DNA from: Apoderus coryli
Lineage: Eukaryota > Arthropoda > Insecta > Coleoptera > Attelabidae
NCBI GenBank assembly: GCA_911728435.2
Contig: OU452202.1
Span: 23,911,135-23,975,134 of the forward strand
Length of the DNA stretch: 64,000 nt
Reading direction: 5' to 3'
Every line of letters starts with the position of its first letter. Position 1 is the first letter of the stretch. Position numbers and translations under genes: made by a program. The notes under the pieces are model-generated. The model was given only the letters and a program-made list of their open reading frames with translations, did not search any database and was not told where the DNA came from. Positions 23,146 to 35,860 of the stretch are shown here, piece by piece.

Positions 23146-23792
23146 GACGGCAGAGAACAACTAAGGGAGAGAATTTAATGTCTGGTGTGCGCGACTAGTT
23201 TGCGCACCTCATACGCGCAGAGGGATTCGATGACGTACTGAGTTTAGACAGAGGCGACACACGCAAATTTAGTTTAGTTTAGCGTTGCGAGCGAACGGAT
23301 ATTCAGTGGCAGCGTTAATAGAAAAATATAGGTTTTTTAGCTTCTGTTCACCCCTTGATGCACAGCGGCATTGCACCTACCTAGGTTCCTACTAATGACA
23401 AATACAAAAGAGTTCTTACAATAGCAGGTAAAATTTCCCGATAATAACAGTAATTATATACACGCCTAACCCCGCAATAGTTTAAAATATTCCTTCAATT
23501 CTTAGTAGATTTTTTGCTGAAGATTATCATAGTAGTATTAGAAGTAGTAAGTTCTGGCAAACCCACTAGTTAGGAGATTTGTCTATTATATTTACCGACA
23601 GTACCTAAAGTATTCCAAGCATTCAATCCACACTGTAAGCATCTCAAAAACCTTAAGTACCGACCTTCACGATTATTTCAACAAAATTTAAATAAGACCC
23701 TGTTTTCTACTCTTTCAACATGGCGGCTACAGGCTGAATGAGATCAAAGGCGGCAAGACAGAGATTATCTCCCTTAGTTGTTCTCTGGTGAC
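23146..23792. repeat. Inverted-repeat element, about 29-bp arms
   Basis: GACGGCAGAGAACAACTAAG (arm 23146-23174) is repeated in inverse at 23764-23792 (read inward GTCACCAGAGAACAACTAAG), with only three or four differences over 29 bases. No open frame inside. The interior includes GC-richer sequence (GTTTGCGCACCTCATACGCG). Likely a MITE; family unknown. Confidence 0.55.
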
Positions 23793-26700
23793 GGTATGTT
23801 AAAGTTCTACGAGTGAAGTATTTTGTAGGAGGTTTTTTCGTATGTGGTAGTAGTAGTATTTATTGCACATATAAAATAATGTACAATATTATAATATAAT
23901 AATAATAATAATAATAATAATATAATATAATTTACAATAATTTGACTTACTTAAGATTAGACGCCTCTAAGTAAAACTTGTGTGCGTCTCATCGTCAGTC
24001 GGTTGAAAATTTTTATAAGTACATGATGAAAGGTACCTTAAGTATAACGTACAAACATACAATTTTAACCTTAATACTACACTCTTAAAATTGAGAATAA
24101 ATTTAAATTTCTCAAAGGTAACAATAAGAAAGCAAAAATTAATTCCACTCAACAAAAAATTTTAAATTGAGATAGTTTATAAAAAGTTCGAAATGTTTAA
24201 GGGCAATAAGTTTTCGGCAACAGTACTAGATATACTTAGTCAAGTTAAAACAATTGAACTGCTCTACCTAGTTTACTATTTCATGAATTTTTGATCTATT
24301 TTTGTGGATCCAGACAAAGATTTCTTTTATAAAAATGAAAAAGCTGTATAATATGTATATTTAAGAATTATTAATAGTAATAAATGCAGCTAGATATTTA
24401 TGTAAATACCTGATTTTTTTTTATTTTTCATTCTTGGTTCTGAGTCGATTTTAGTATGCCCTCAATGTGCTGTATAACTGGATAAAAATCCAATTATCAT
24501 AGCGCATTAAAACAATAGCAAAATGGCAAACTAATAACAGTTTTCTATTTTCCAAAGATGGATAATTATGGTTACAGGCTATTCCTAAATCCAAATTTAA
24601 CCCGTGAAAGACCACGATAGTTTATTGTTAACACTTTCCTGAAAGCCAAACTATACGGGAGGATATAATTACCTTCAAGCAGATGCAACTTTAAGAAATA
24701 TTACCTATAAACAATAAACCTAAACTCTATGCTTGTCCATCTAATTGTCGAAAGTGGCCTAAATATTCACAATGGTTGTTTTAAATCTTTTGGGATATGT
24801 CAATTAATATTGAAAATAGTACTAATGGGTGTTATCGATCAGAAAAATTGGAGGAAAACACATTAGAAGATCCGCATGAACTCCCATCTTCGATTTTTTC
24901 TGAAGGATTATCTAATGATCCAGAAAACAAAAATAGGAATTTCTTGAATTATATAAAAACAAAAGGTTTACATCCAATTATTGTAAACTTGTCTCAATGT
25001 ATAGGTGTATCGTTATATCTATAGAGAGCGGTTCACGAATGAGTTAGTTACATAAGATCTATTAAAAATAATTAGTTCTTTCTTGAGCGCGTGCCATATC
25101 ACCAATATAAATAACCTAATCGGGGAGACCGTGACGGTGAAAGTGTGCATAACTTCTATATAATACTGTATAATCTGTATCTATGTACTGTTTGGAGCAT
25201 GTTTTTGACGATTGTGTTACTTTGTATTTGCTACTTTATTTTTTAACAAATCACAAAAATAAAATGTAAATCCATTACGAAAATATAATTTTCATTTGTT
25301 AATAACAGCAAACCAAAAAATTACGGGGTTATCCAAAAGTGTTCCTTGATTTTTTTTGAGCAGTGTAGTTATCTTTATTTAGATCCTGGAGCTAAACACT
25401 TTTATATGAATGACCAAGGCAAAAGTTACAGCCAATATTATATGATTTCGCCCTCGAATTCAACTGTTTGTAGAAGCATTAAATTCTTAGTGACCTTTGC
25501 AAATTCCAAACTAGCCTATATTATGTCTGTAACATGGTACCATACAATATCTCTCTATCTATGTGTAACATAACAGCAAATAAATGGGTGTGGTCGTTAT
25601 CAGAACCCGTAATTCCTACATCAGCTTAAGCACTCATGTATTTAAATATACCCATAGAGAGAAACATTATATTGTTAAACCGTTTCGAAAAACCATCACT
25701 TTGGTATGCAAAACGTATCATAAAAATACTGATTTATGGTTGTTATTTTACAGTATGTCCAAATAAGTATCCCCCATAAATCAATTAAGATATTTATTTA
25801 ATATAAAATATTTTATTAATTATTTATGAATCATAATAAACATCAAAACTTATTTCCTTTTAAATTGATTGCAATATCATTGAAATAAAGTTCTATTTCA
25901 TGTTCTTTAGTAAAGGGACAATATGACTTGGCAACACTGTTTTCTGTGACAGCTGATTTGACGATTCTTGGTTGTTTTGAGGTTAGTTTGGTTAGGCAAT
26001 TCCTCATGAGTACAAAAAAACACCCTACACAACGTTTCGGCAATAAAGTACAATTTCGTTTTGAACGTCAGATTGTCAATTGTTATCTAAACACACAACT
26101 AACTATCTTTAGTGTGTTTTTTTATGGAACCAGTATAGTCGAACAAATGAATTGCAATAACGGAATCAGGAGTGCCGGTAAAGATTTGTCATTTGTTAGT
26201 CAAAAGCTTCCTTCTTGATGTCAATAACAATAAGCAAACTAACAGATCATGTCTTTTGTTTAGGTAATGCAGGTTCGTCATCTTCTATAGTTTATTTGGT
26301 TTTTAGTTTACATGAATAAACATAGTGGTTTTAGATATTTATTTTTTTCTACGACTGTCTTTGAATGTCTTTATTATATGTTCAATCATGATTTGAAAAT
26401 GTAGTACATCGTAATGCAGTTTTTCATTTTAAATTTCCTGGTAATGACAAAAGTAGCGTCCGCCATGAAAAATTGTTAGCTTCATCCGTAATTGACAAAC
26501 GTTTTTGAACATAGTGATCGTTAAAAATGAGAAGCAGTTTGAAACATTTATATTCTTGAAAGATACCGCTTTCCTTTTTGTGAAATTAGTTCTACAGTTA
26601 TCACTTATATCGCCAAAAATTTTCTGCATTCCCACAAAAGACATCCCTTTCATCGGGTGAGCTTTTGATAGTTACAAAATCATAAAATCATTTTTTCTGC

Positions 26701-28261
26701 TTTCCGAAAGAGATGATATGAATAGCAACAAATCTCCAACGACGACAGCATTCTCAACTTACTCGTTCACCTTCCTGAATAGGATTAGGCTACTCAAACT
26801 CTAACTCCCTCAATTTGTAACTCCCTTCCTCTTTTATTAGGTCAATATTTTAAATGTCCACTGTTTTTCAAACCGTTTTTTCTCACATTTCTTGAAAAGT
26901 TTACAGTAATTATTTTAATCGAGTTTATTCCTTGTTCAAAAACATTTTTTTGCTAGAACTTCGCTGTTATAATCTACCGTATCTAGTTCACCTAATAATT
27001 TACATTAAGTTGCCGTATCGCTTCCTAAAACATTATCTATTAGACGCCATCTAGAACCAGTTTGAATATTTAATTCCCTATTACAAGCAATACGTACAAG
27101 AACTTCTCATGCATAATAATGTACCTATACGATAGAACTTTTTTCTTTTTATTTCGCGTTTATCATCAAACATTGCGTAAGTGTATAATGATACTTTACA
27201 TCGGAAGACATGATAAATACGCGAGAGGAAAAAGTGTAAGTGGACAAACATTTTATTCAGTTTTTTATTATTTTTATAACCATCGACTGTAGCACCTACC
27301 CTTAAATTCTGGTTAGGGGAACGTGGGGCTTCTTTGTCCTGGTTTTCAAATTAGCAATACCGAAATATATTTAGATGATAATTTTATTGATGACCCTAAA
27401 GTAATAAAGGGTAAGAAAATCTTATCGCAAAAGAGATTTAAATTAAGAAGGGGTCCTTCCTTTTCATCAGATATCCCATCTGGGTGGTTAACGCCCGAGT
27501 TGCGAGTTGTGACCTAAGAACAAAGAATATGGGAACCCATGAGTCCCTTAGACGTGTAGAGTGAAAATGTCACCTAATATTACAGTTCAAACAAAATTTG
27601 TTTTATGTTTGTTTAATTAAAAAAAAAAGTAAAGAGGAATAAAGTCTTGACTTCAGAATTGAATTGTACCTATAAAAGTACATCGAAAACCATGCTATGA
27701 AATTTTTTTTGCAAACTTTCAACCCTTCATAAGACTTTGAAATAGCTAACGACGGATTAGCAAAAGCCCAAATTCATTCTAAATTTAGTTAAACATGATA
27801 AGCATTGTAAATACTACCTCGGGAGTTTTCGAGCTCGCTGATCACGAATTTAAGTTCAGATTTTTGAAAAATTAGTGGGAAATTGATAGAAATCTCGGAA
27901 AATCGTGTGGTAAGTAGCAGTTATACCCCAAATGATATGACATTTTAAATTCGTTTTTGCTTATGCACGCACGTTTCCAAGTCACCGTGGTAGAGGCTTC
28001 CTGACATGTTTTCGCCAACTTTCAGAGACCCCCAAAAGCTCTTAGGAAAAATTTAAACCGATTTTCAAAAGTATAGAAAAATCACCACTAGTGCGGGTCC
28101 CATAGTTCCTCTCTGGGTCTACAGTATTAAAATCTGACCTCAAATTCATAATAAGCGACCCCGAAAACGCCTTAGTTTATGTTTATACCGATTTTAAATG
28201 TTAAAAGTTTAATCATATGGTTACCTAAATAAGTTTAGAATGAATTTTGGGGTTTTCAAAG
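23793..28261. other. Long AT-rich stretch, no gene recognised
   Basis: Short open frames at 24797-25024 (75 codons), 25346-25573, 25928-26218 and 27323-27517 show no motif I know and have no convincing splice or neighbour support. An (AAT)n microsatellite lies at 23891-23925. I would not annotate genes here from sequence alone. Confidence 0.4.
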
Positions 28262-29333
28262 CCATCTCTCTCTCTCTCTAGGTGCCATCTCCGCGACGAA
28301 GATTGGCGATCATCATGGCAATTCTTATTTTGGATCTAAAAAGCTCTATCGAGGAACATCCAAACCTCTCTCTCAAGTTTCTCAACCAGGATATCCTTCT
28401 TCTACCCACGCTTCTTGTACCTTGGATCCTTCCCTGCATTATCAATTGAAGTAAGGCGTATCTTAGCCCACGACTCACATGGCCGAGATACTAAAGTTTT
28501 CTGCTATTATTTGTTATTAATAACTCTCTTTCTATGTTTAGTCGTTCAAGTATTTCTAAGTTAGTTATCCGATCGACCCATGACACCTTCAGTACTCTTC
28601 TGTACACCCACATTTCAAAAGCTTCTAGTCTTTTGGTTATTTCTGCGTTCAAAGTCCATGCCTCGACGCCATAAAGCAGAGTGGCAAAAACATAACATCT
28701 AACTAGTCTCAGTCTCAGTTTTAGGCTTAGACCTCTATTCCACAAAACTCTTTTCATGCTATTGAAATTGGACCTTGCTATTTCTATGCGTGCTTTTATT
28801 TCTTTCGTGTAGTCGTTATTACAAGTAACTGTTGTTCCAAGATAAGTATACTTCTCTTCCTGTTCGATGGGTTCACCTTTGACGATTATCTGTTCGTTGT
28901 TAGTCTGGGCCTTCTTGGTTATTTTCATGAACTTTGTTTTGTTTACGTTGAGTGTAAGGCCGTATTCTTCGCTATATCGACCAAGTTTGTCCATGATTCT
29001 TTGTAGATCTTCCAGGTTTTCCGTTAAAATTACGGTATCATCAGCGTATCTTAGAACAACTATAGGCACTCCATTTACTTTTATTCCTGCACTGTCATTT
29101 TCCATTGCCCTTTTTAGAATCTCTTCAGAGTAGGCATTAAACAAAATAGGTGACAGAACACAATCTTGACGTACACCTCTCTTTATTGAGATGGTGCCAG
29201 AATGTTGTTGATCTACTTTGACGATGGCATTTTGGTTGTAATAGAGATTTGAGATGATTTGCAGGTCTTGGTGGTCTAGGTGTAAGGGTTGCGTTGTAGA
29301 GGTAATACCTTTTGTCTGAGACAGTCGCATCGA
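28262..29333 (-). mobile_element. RTE/BovB-like LINE, 5'-truncated, one nonsense codon
   Basis: Frame 28491-29330 (279 codons) holds the palm of an RTE-clade reverse transcriptase: IKRGVRQDCVLSPILFN (usually RQGC), the catalytic LRYADDTVILTE, a LTLNVNKTKFM thumb, YLGTTVT, and ATLLYGVEAWTLN...EMWVYRRVLKVSW. After an in-frame TAG (28488-28490) the same frame continues YLGHVSRG.RYALLQLIMQG, SVGRRRISWLRNLRERFGC and ends RRGDGT (28278). A (GA)n tail follows at about 28262-28277. Apart from the TAG the C-terminal two-thirds is intact, so this is a fairly young copy, but endonuclease and N-terminal blocks are missing. Confidence 0.88.
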
Positions 29334-30739
29334 GAGTCATAGACTGGAGATGGTTTTAGACAACTGGTCCTCACGGGGCAGCCAGTTCTCACTTATGGCT
29401 CCACGTGCCACACCCTGGTAACTGCATCGACTTGAAGGCTAAACTAAGTGAGGGTAGCCAGATATGGCGAGAAAAGTACTGTTGGGCAGCAGCAACATTA
29501 AAAGTAAATGGTCGGCGTATTTCTAGATATAGAAAGGAAAACGGCACCATGTAACACAATTAAAGGCGCGACAAGGACTGTCTTAACGGCTTTAATACTG
29601 CGATGCGGAAAGCAACGGAAAACTACCGCATTAAAATCTTTTCCTAGTACAATCAACATGGCTAAGCACAACCAAAAAACGGCCCTCAGTCCCCGGCAGA
29701 CCTTAGATGGTCAGAGGGTGCTAAGAATCCCCGGGTTCAAAGCCATACGAAGGCTCAATATTTCGTGATAAATATTGAAATCATGCGATTGTCGATGTAT
29801 TTTGATCCGCAGAATTCTGGAGTCAAATTAATAAAAAAATTGTATATATATTCGGATTCAGCATTGAAAAATACGTAAAGAAAAGTTGGTCTGGGCAAAA
29901 CTACAGACTACTTTTTTTTGTGAGCCTGTGCAAATATTCGTCATCTTGTCCCCTAAGCATTACTCGTTTTTCTGAAGCTAAAGAACCTGTATAATATCAA
30001 GTATTCTGAAAAACATGCTAAATGATCTCCTCAAATAGTAAGGTCTCCGAAAATTTTAGTATATTTTAGACTGACAATCTTTCTGTATGTTGCCGGAAAA
30101 ACGTAACTCCATGATGTAAATACTAAGGCTCTTTACAGGCCTGCATAAATTTAACATTGATTGGAATGTAGTTAGCTAAATACCAGGTTTTAACTCCAGC
30201 AGTAAATAAATACTTTATGTGAAACCACCGTAACTTACAGTAACTTATCAACTTAAATCATGTAAAATACAAAAAAAAAAAGACTAGAACACATCAGTTA
30301 ACTGTCTGTAGGTAGTTAAGCTCTTCATCTTCTATTTATTTCTTCCACATCCAGTGATTACATATTGAATGCTCATAAATTAAATTTAAGCTATACAAGT
30401 ACACTTGGGAGTTTTTTTGTTGATCTAACATTTGCCTCTTGTCAGCGTATAATTTGCGGTTAGGAATACCCAGAGGTTAGAGATATTTTTCATATTTTGT
30501 GCTTTTTCTCATTACATATACCTTTTGAAGAAGCATATGCATGCAATTATCTAGTTCGCGAATAATTCCCTGCCGATAGCGCGGTTTACAGCCATATTTA
30601 ATGGAAATTGTAAACAAATGTCGATTAAGTAACTGTATTATGCTTATATTTAGTTCAATAATAAATTATGCCTGAAGAGAAAGACTGAAAAAATTACTAA
30701 CATCCTTAATGATGATAACGGAACACCGTTTATATGGAT
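29334..30739. other. Intergenic stretch, GC-richer start
   Basis: 29341-29770 is less AT-rich than its surroundings and has an open plus-strand frame (29508-29768, 86 codons) without a motif I recognise. It could be non-coding sequence of another element. The remainder is AT-rich with nothing recognised. Confidence 0.4.
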
Positions 30740-31080
30740 TTATTTTCCTTCTAAATACGAGAGTGGTTTCCTAAGATCAAGTCTGTCAAAGGCCTTGGAA
30801 AAGTCAGTATAGATAACATTTACCTGACCTCCATTATCAAGTTGTTCACTCAGAAACTGTGTTAAAACCAATAAATTGGTAGCTGTAGAACGAGGCGGGA
30901 AGAAACGCAGGAAAATTAGTTGATCGTAAGGCAAGGTTGAATATTGTATTTGACATAGGATTCATTCAAATATTGAGCAAATTTATCCACAAGTTCTTGC
31001 TGATCTTTAATATTATCGCAATTATAATACATATCTCTAGGTAAACGTCCAAAACTTTTACGAGAATACAATATACATTA
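30740..31080 (-). mobile_element. LINE fragment: linker and reverse transcriptase block 2-3
   Basis: Frame 30740-30934 reads STATNLLVLTQFLSEQLD, then VNVIYTDFSKAFDRLD, the FxxAFD block with the first catalytic aspartates of a LINE reverse transcriptase. Upstream at 30950-31075 the strand reads SRKSFGRLPRDMYYN...FAQYLNESYVKYN, resembling the linker between endonuclease and reverse transcriptase. Blocks 0-1 between them are lost. The IYTDFSKAFD wording matches the LINE at 57900-58010. Confidence 0.7.
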
Positions 31081-31615
31081 ATAAAGCACACAATTATTTA
31101 ATTCTTAGTTGTAACTTATCTTGTTTTTGCATTGTAGGTTTCAATAGATGTTATGAAGATACAAATAATCATTCCAATCATCCAATCATTCATGGTGGTA
31201 CATACTAGTAGTAGTTGCAACTTTGGCAGATTTAAACGAACTTCTTTTCCCGTTTGACTCTCAATGGCTGTTAACAGTATAATTTAAAATTCTCCATCAA
31301 AGAGAAGAGGCTAGTGGTGGAATGTTATCCACAATATGCTAAGCAGAATTTTTTTTTAAATAATTAACTGCACTGCCCCCGCAATTTTGACCGGACAACG
31401 AAAATTTTGTTCAAAATGAATCCTAAATAACTTTTTTAGTATTGCACCAATTTTGACAATTTTTTTTTCGAGTTTTGGGCCGTTATATTGTCATCATTTT
31501 TCATATCGAAACTTCAAAAATTCCGAACGGATTTGTTGTTATACAGGGGTGAACAAAAAGTTACATTTTACTCTAAACTTTTTAGTATTTTAATTGACTC
31601 AAAAACACTATATTC
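31081..31615. other. AT-rich stretch
   Basis: No gene recognised. The end forms part of a direct repeat with 31765-31825 (TTTTAATTGAC, ATTCTTTGTC). Confidence 0.4.
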
Positions 31616-31658
31616 TTTGTCCTGAAGATGACTTTATAAAAGTCGAAACATCGACAAG
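31616..31658 (+). ncRNA. Hammerhead ribozyme candidate with six-pair stem I
   Basis: Stem I 5' TTTGTC (31616-31621), core CTGAAGA (31622-31628), one extra T, stem II GACTT-TATAA-AAGTC (31630-31644), GAAA (31645-31648), then CATC (an ACGT stem III with G changed to A, as expected from CpG decay), and stem I 3' GACAAG (31653-31658). Stem I pairs fully with one G-T wobble. Predicted cleavage is between 31652 and 31653, probably weakened by the stem III change. Confidence 0.5.
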
Positions 31659-31795
31659 AGAACGAAAGTGTTTTTTTTTACTGACCTATACCCAAAAATA
31701 ATCAAAGCGTAAAAATTTAATTAGAAAACCCCGTTTTTAAACTATTTTTATGTAAATGTCCTTTGGGATTTTAATTGACACAAAAACACCCTATT

Positions 31796-31830
31796 CTTTG
31801 TCTTGAAGATGACTTTATAAAAGTCTCTAA
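31796..31830 (+). ncRNA. Truncated second copy of the 31616 motif
   Basis: TTGAAGA (core C3 changed to T), extra T and GACTT-TATAA-AAGTC match the copy at 31616 exactly in stem II, but GAAA is replaced by TCTA. With its left flank (31765-31795) it is a direct repeat of 31585-31645, about 180 bases downstream. Confidence 0.45.
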
Positions 31831-31908
31831 TTTTTTTTATTCTTTCTAAATGATAATATTCCTCAAAGCCCTCAAAATAAGCGGTTGTTGCAACGAGATG
31901 TTCACATA

Positions 31909-32051
31909 CAGGGTGCCACAAGAAAAATTCCCCACCCCTTGTCATAATTTCATAAGGAGACATTTTTCGAAATTTTGACATAAATGATTTTCTTATTCTT
32001 GGTCGTAGATTCTACCCCCAAAGGGTGGGGAATTTTTTTCGCGACACCTTG
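31909..32051. repeat. Small MITE, 143 bp, with 30-bp inverted termini
   Basis: The left end after TA, CAGGGTGCCACAAGAAAAAT, and the inverted right end AAGGTGTCGCGAAAAAAAT share a TTCCCCACCCTT-type inner part, forming arms of about 30 bases. The right outer base pairs are eroded. No frame inside. The CAGGGTG start places it with the DD41D-like termini of the window. Confidence 0.65.
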
Positions 32052-32554
32052 GATATCATGCGTTAAATTTGATGTACATAGTAATAAATTCTTTATATCG
32101 ATATAATTTAGTCATCCCTAGTAACAAGAAACAAGAACTGCTGTCACGTTAGCAATATTATTATCGATTATTGCCATTGTTATTACGTAATAACTTGTTC
32201 ACTTGTTGTCTGTCCAAAATAGGACCGAGACACACAATCCCCAGGAACGAGATTCATCTTAAATCATATTAATATTATTGCTAATGTTGATTGTTTTCCT
32301 TACTGGGTCTGCTTTTATTGAAACGTTTTACTGCAATATAATGATATTAGAACATGATGTACCAAGACTCTCACAAAGCAGTAGCGTAGTCATTTTAAGT
32401 TTTTAGGTATTAGGGAGCAACGATTGATCACGAATTCGCTGTTCTCTTTCAAAGATTTCTCTGATATATTATTGAATATTCGCCTTTATGGTTTATTCAC
32501 TCTGAAGGTTGTGTTTTTGTTTGTTTTTCACGTTTGGGAAGAAAATAATTTATT

Positions 32555-33895
32555 AGTTTTATTTATTTATTTATTTTAAATACTAAAATATTTCATAACA
32601 CAACATAAAAACATAGAAATGTATATAACTTAATCAAAACAGAAAGTCAGTGCTGAGGAATTCATCAATGGAGTAAAAAGCCTGATCAATTAAGTAGTTT
32701 TTTAATCTATTTTTGAACATTGCAAGGCTCAGTGTTTTCAAACTATCTGGCAAATGATTATAGCATGTGGGACCATAATAATTTACAGAATTTCTGCTTC
32801 TACCCAACCTCATATATTCAGGAAAAATGTAATTTTTGTTTCTGGTATTGTGGTTGTGAACTTCATCATGCCTTATGTACAGATTGTAATTATTTTTCAC
32901 ATACATAATTGAATTGTAGATATAGAGACACGGGAGTGTAATTATCTTACATTCTTTAAATTTAGGTCTGACATCTTCTCTAAACTTTAAATCTGTCATT
33001 ATTCGAACCACTCGTCTTTGGAGTTCGAATACCCGACTAGCATGACAAGAGTGTCCCCAAATTGACAAAGCGTATGAAGCCACACTGTGAAAAAGGCCCA
33101 AATATGCTGATATCAAAACATTAAAAGAGACTTCACCCTTCAAGCTTCGCAACATGAACACAACCTTAGACAACTTGGCAATGGTAACCTCGACATGACC
33201 CGCCCAGGTTAGCTTTTGGTCCAAAGTGACACCCAAAAACTTTACCAGACCATCAGAAACAGCAACATCCGTCTCACGTAATGTAAATATTTTAATAGCT
33301 GTTTTATTGGCATTCATACAGAGTTTGTTAGGTGCAAACCAGTCAGCAGCCCTCGACTGTGAATTAGTCATACTTGAGGCCAGAACATCACTCGACAGTT
33401 CAACATCGACAATAGTTGAATCGTCTGCAAACAATGTCAGGTCAGAGCATGGCAGATGTAGCGGTAAATCATTCATGAAAATCAAATACAATAGAGGTCC
33501 GAGCACCGAGCCCTGTGGGACTCCACAAGAGCTCAACAAGAGCTGAGAAGACTTTGACTCAAACATCGTTACAACATTCCTACCAGTGAGATAGGAACTC
33601 AGCAAACGAATCGAATTCGCACTCATACCGTATCGCTCCAGTTTACCCAACAAGATATCGTGTGAGACGCAATCAAACGCCTTTGTTAAATCAAGAAAAG
33701 AAGCCCCCACAAGCCTTCTACTCTCAAAAGCGGTTATAACGCTATTTATAAAGATTTCTATAGCTGAAACGGTGTTAAGTTTCGATCTAAATCCAAATTA
33801 TAGAACTAGGGCGATAGTTGTTCAATTCATCTGGAGATTCTTTTGCTAAATTTCAGACAACTCGGGCTAGTTGTTTAAGATATACCCGAAATGGC
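32555..33895 (-). mobile_element. Jockey-like LINE with a long intact reverse transcriptase frame
   Basis: Upstream codons read LARVV, then KESPDELNNYRPSSI (33800-33880), then after an internal deletion FGFRSKLNTVSAIEIFINS (33735-33797), which runs into the main frame 32634-33710. The 3' end is an (AAAT)n tail at 32555-32580. The piece between NYRP and FGFR is missing, so the reverse transcriptase N-terminal blocks are not continuous. Related to the LINE at 5095-6645 by its shared tail. Confidence 0.85.
32634..33710 (-). CDS. LINE reverse transcriptase, C-terminal 358 residues
   Basis: Non-LTR reverse transcriptase that would copy its own RNA at the target site. Order of blocks: FLDLTKAFDCVSHDIL (residues 6-21), GVPQGSVLGPLLYLIFMNDL (63-82), the catalytic box as LFADDSTIV (about 92-100; FADD instead of YADD), CMNANKTAIKIF thumb, VKFLGVTLDQKLTW, SYALSIWG, and the terminal KNYLIDQAFYSIDEFL. 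No stop across 358 codons. The first Met here is probably not the true start, since the frame continues upstream to 33797. Catalytic aspartates are kept, but the missing N-terminus makes activity unlikely. Confidence 0.75.
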   Translation of the reverse strand: MGASFLDLTKAFDCVSHDILLGKLERYGMSANSIRLLSSYLTGRNVVTMFESKSSQLLLSSCGVPQGSVLGPLLYLIFMNDLPLHLPCSDLTLFADDSTIVDVELSSDVLASSMTNSQSRAADWFAPNKLCMNANKTAIKIFTLRETDVAVSDGLVKFLGVTLDQKLTWAGHVEVTIAKLSKVVFMLRSLKGEVSFNVLISAYLGLFHSVASYALSIWGHSCHASRVFELQRRVVRIMTDLKFREDVRPKFKECKIITLPCLYIYNSIMYVKNNYNLYIRHDEVHNHNTRNKNYIFPEYMRLGRSRNSVNYYGPTCYNHLPDSLKTLSLAMFKNRLKNYLIDQAFYSIDEFLSTDFLF

Positions 33896-33899
33896 TTTG

Positions 33900-35360
33900 T
33901 AATGATGAAAAATATACAATATTTTGGGTTGATCTTCCTGATTTGGTATATGACCTTTTTTAAACATACCATTCAGCCTTACCTCTTCTTCTGTTTTCTA
34001 AGCTATCTTCTTCCAATGCCCCCAAAAATATCAGTATCGGTATACTCTCTTCCTATTAAGATCTAATCGTTTTCTAGCAAGTCCTTTGGTATTTCGGCAC
34101 ATTTGCCTCTTTCCCATGGATTTTACTAGAGTCCTGAAATTGTTTTGTTACTAGACGGTAATAACTTGAAAAATTGACCTTCTGTTGAACTACTCAGATT
34201 TCTATTTTATTTAAACCACTGAAGTAATGCTCGCTGAACCTGTTACATGAAGTAACATAGAACAAACGAATTGGAAATTTTTTTCATAAAATTCAATCAA
34301 TAATCGACCTGTTTTTGCCGGAAATCATGTCTAGTTTCGGTGACGAGTAATTCTAGGTGGATAGTTTTAAAATAAAAGCACTGTAGATTGTAGAAGAATG
34401 ACGATCAATGGCAATACTATCGTACGGATCTACTTGTGTGCATGTGGAACTATAATTGAAAATTTTTTATGGACACATATTTTAACAAAAAGTTAAATAG
34501 CTATGAGTACTTTCACTTATGTTTTTATTATTTGGAAACACTTATTTTGTACTTTCATAAGAAAAAGCAATTATATTCATAATAACAAAAACTATAGTCA
34601 ATTTGGTTTATAAACGAATATCAAATGCAACTATAAATCACCTAGACGAAAAAAGTGTAGCGAACTTTAGAAGTTCGCTGTTTCTCTTTATCTAAGAGAG
34701 TGATTAGTTTATGAATCCCGTGCAAGGTTGGCGACAGTCCGCTACAATGGGAGGACGGATATAAAGCGCGGATAATTGCAACTTATGAGACATTTATATT
34801 GCCAAACCTGCCAGCCTACGTATTTTATAACCTAACTTGTTCCTGCCCACGATATTTACTACTATATAATAGAGTATATGCACACTCGGAAAAATAAAGA
34901 TAAATGGGAAGATTCCCTGTGACGGATGCTCTATTTTCATTTGCACAATGGAATAAGAGTTGAACGAATTGAGATGACAGCTCTACAAAAAAAAAATTGT
35001 ATTTCAACCCACATTTAAACTTGGAGAAAACTATAATATAGGAATCTTTAATTTTATTTTGCATGTATTTATGTTTCCAATTGCACCCCATCATTGCGTG
35101 GATTTAAAGAGACCCCCCTTGTATCTAATTCTATTTTTTCTCGATTTTGCGATTTTCTCTGTTCTCATTAAATTAAAAAAAAATAAATAATCATATTAAT
35201 TACATAATAATAAGTAAATAAATTTGATTAATATCATATAGAAACAATATTTTGGAATGTATAGGTACTAGCCAACGTCTCATAGAAAAATGCCTTTCCT
35301 CAACTTATTTCATAATTAATGTCATGCCATAAGTTTTTACCCTTACTCAAACCAAAAATA
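33900..35360. other. Intergenic stretch
   Basis: AT-rich, no gene recognised. The short minus-strand frame 34825-35094 shows no motif. Confidence 0.4.
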
Positions 35361-35860
35361 CACTCACCGGCAAAAAAATCACTGGCCCCAATTTCAAAGT
35401 TGACTTCCTCGCGGACGGTTCATTTGATTTTAATGCTTTTTTTTTAATTGTAGATTGATTTTTCGGTAACGATGCTATGTCATGATCTTTTCTGAACATT
35501 TTGTTTTTTTAATCACGACATTATCGCAGTTTTTATTGGAGATACACTGTTTCAAAGCAGGTAGAAATTTGTACGTGTAGATAATCAAGGCGGCATACGC
35601 GACATTGATATTAAGAGCTTGTCAAAACCTTATTGATTCGCTGTCAAATCGACTAAATAAAGTAATTTTGGCGCCAGGAGGCCACAGTATCAAATTTGTT
35701 CATTATTTTATATTTTTGTTAGTTTCCTGATTAAACTTACCTTTTTATGTTTATTTGTTGTGTGGTTTTCAGCGTTCGCTTTGAAACAGTGTATCTTCAA
35801 CAAAAATAGAGATAATGTCGTAATTAAAAAAAAAAACAAAATGCTCAGAAAATATCAGTG
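35361..35860. repeat. Foldback sequence with 70-bp inverted arms
   Basis: Arms 35489-35559 and 35778-35850 are inverted copies (GATACACTGTTTCAAAGC at the inner edges). A Tc1-like terminus CACTCACCGGCAAAAAAATC follows TA at 35361. The same terminus (CACTCACTGGCAAAATAATC after TA) recurs at 56431. No matching right end and no open frame; a decayed non-autonomous DNA transposon is likely. Confidence 0.5.

Noticed and set aside
24797..25024. 75-codon open frame beginning MSINIENSTNG
   Set aside because: Hydrophilic and gene-like at a glance, but no family motif or neighbour support.
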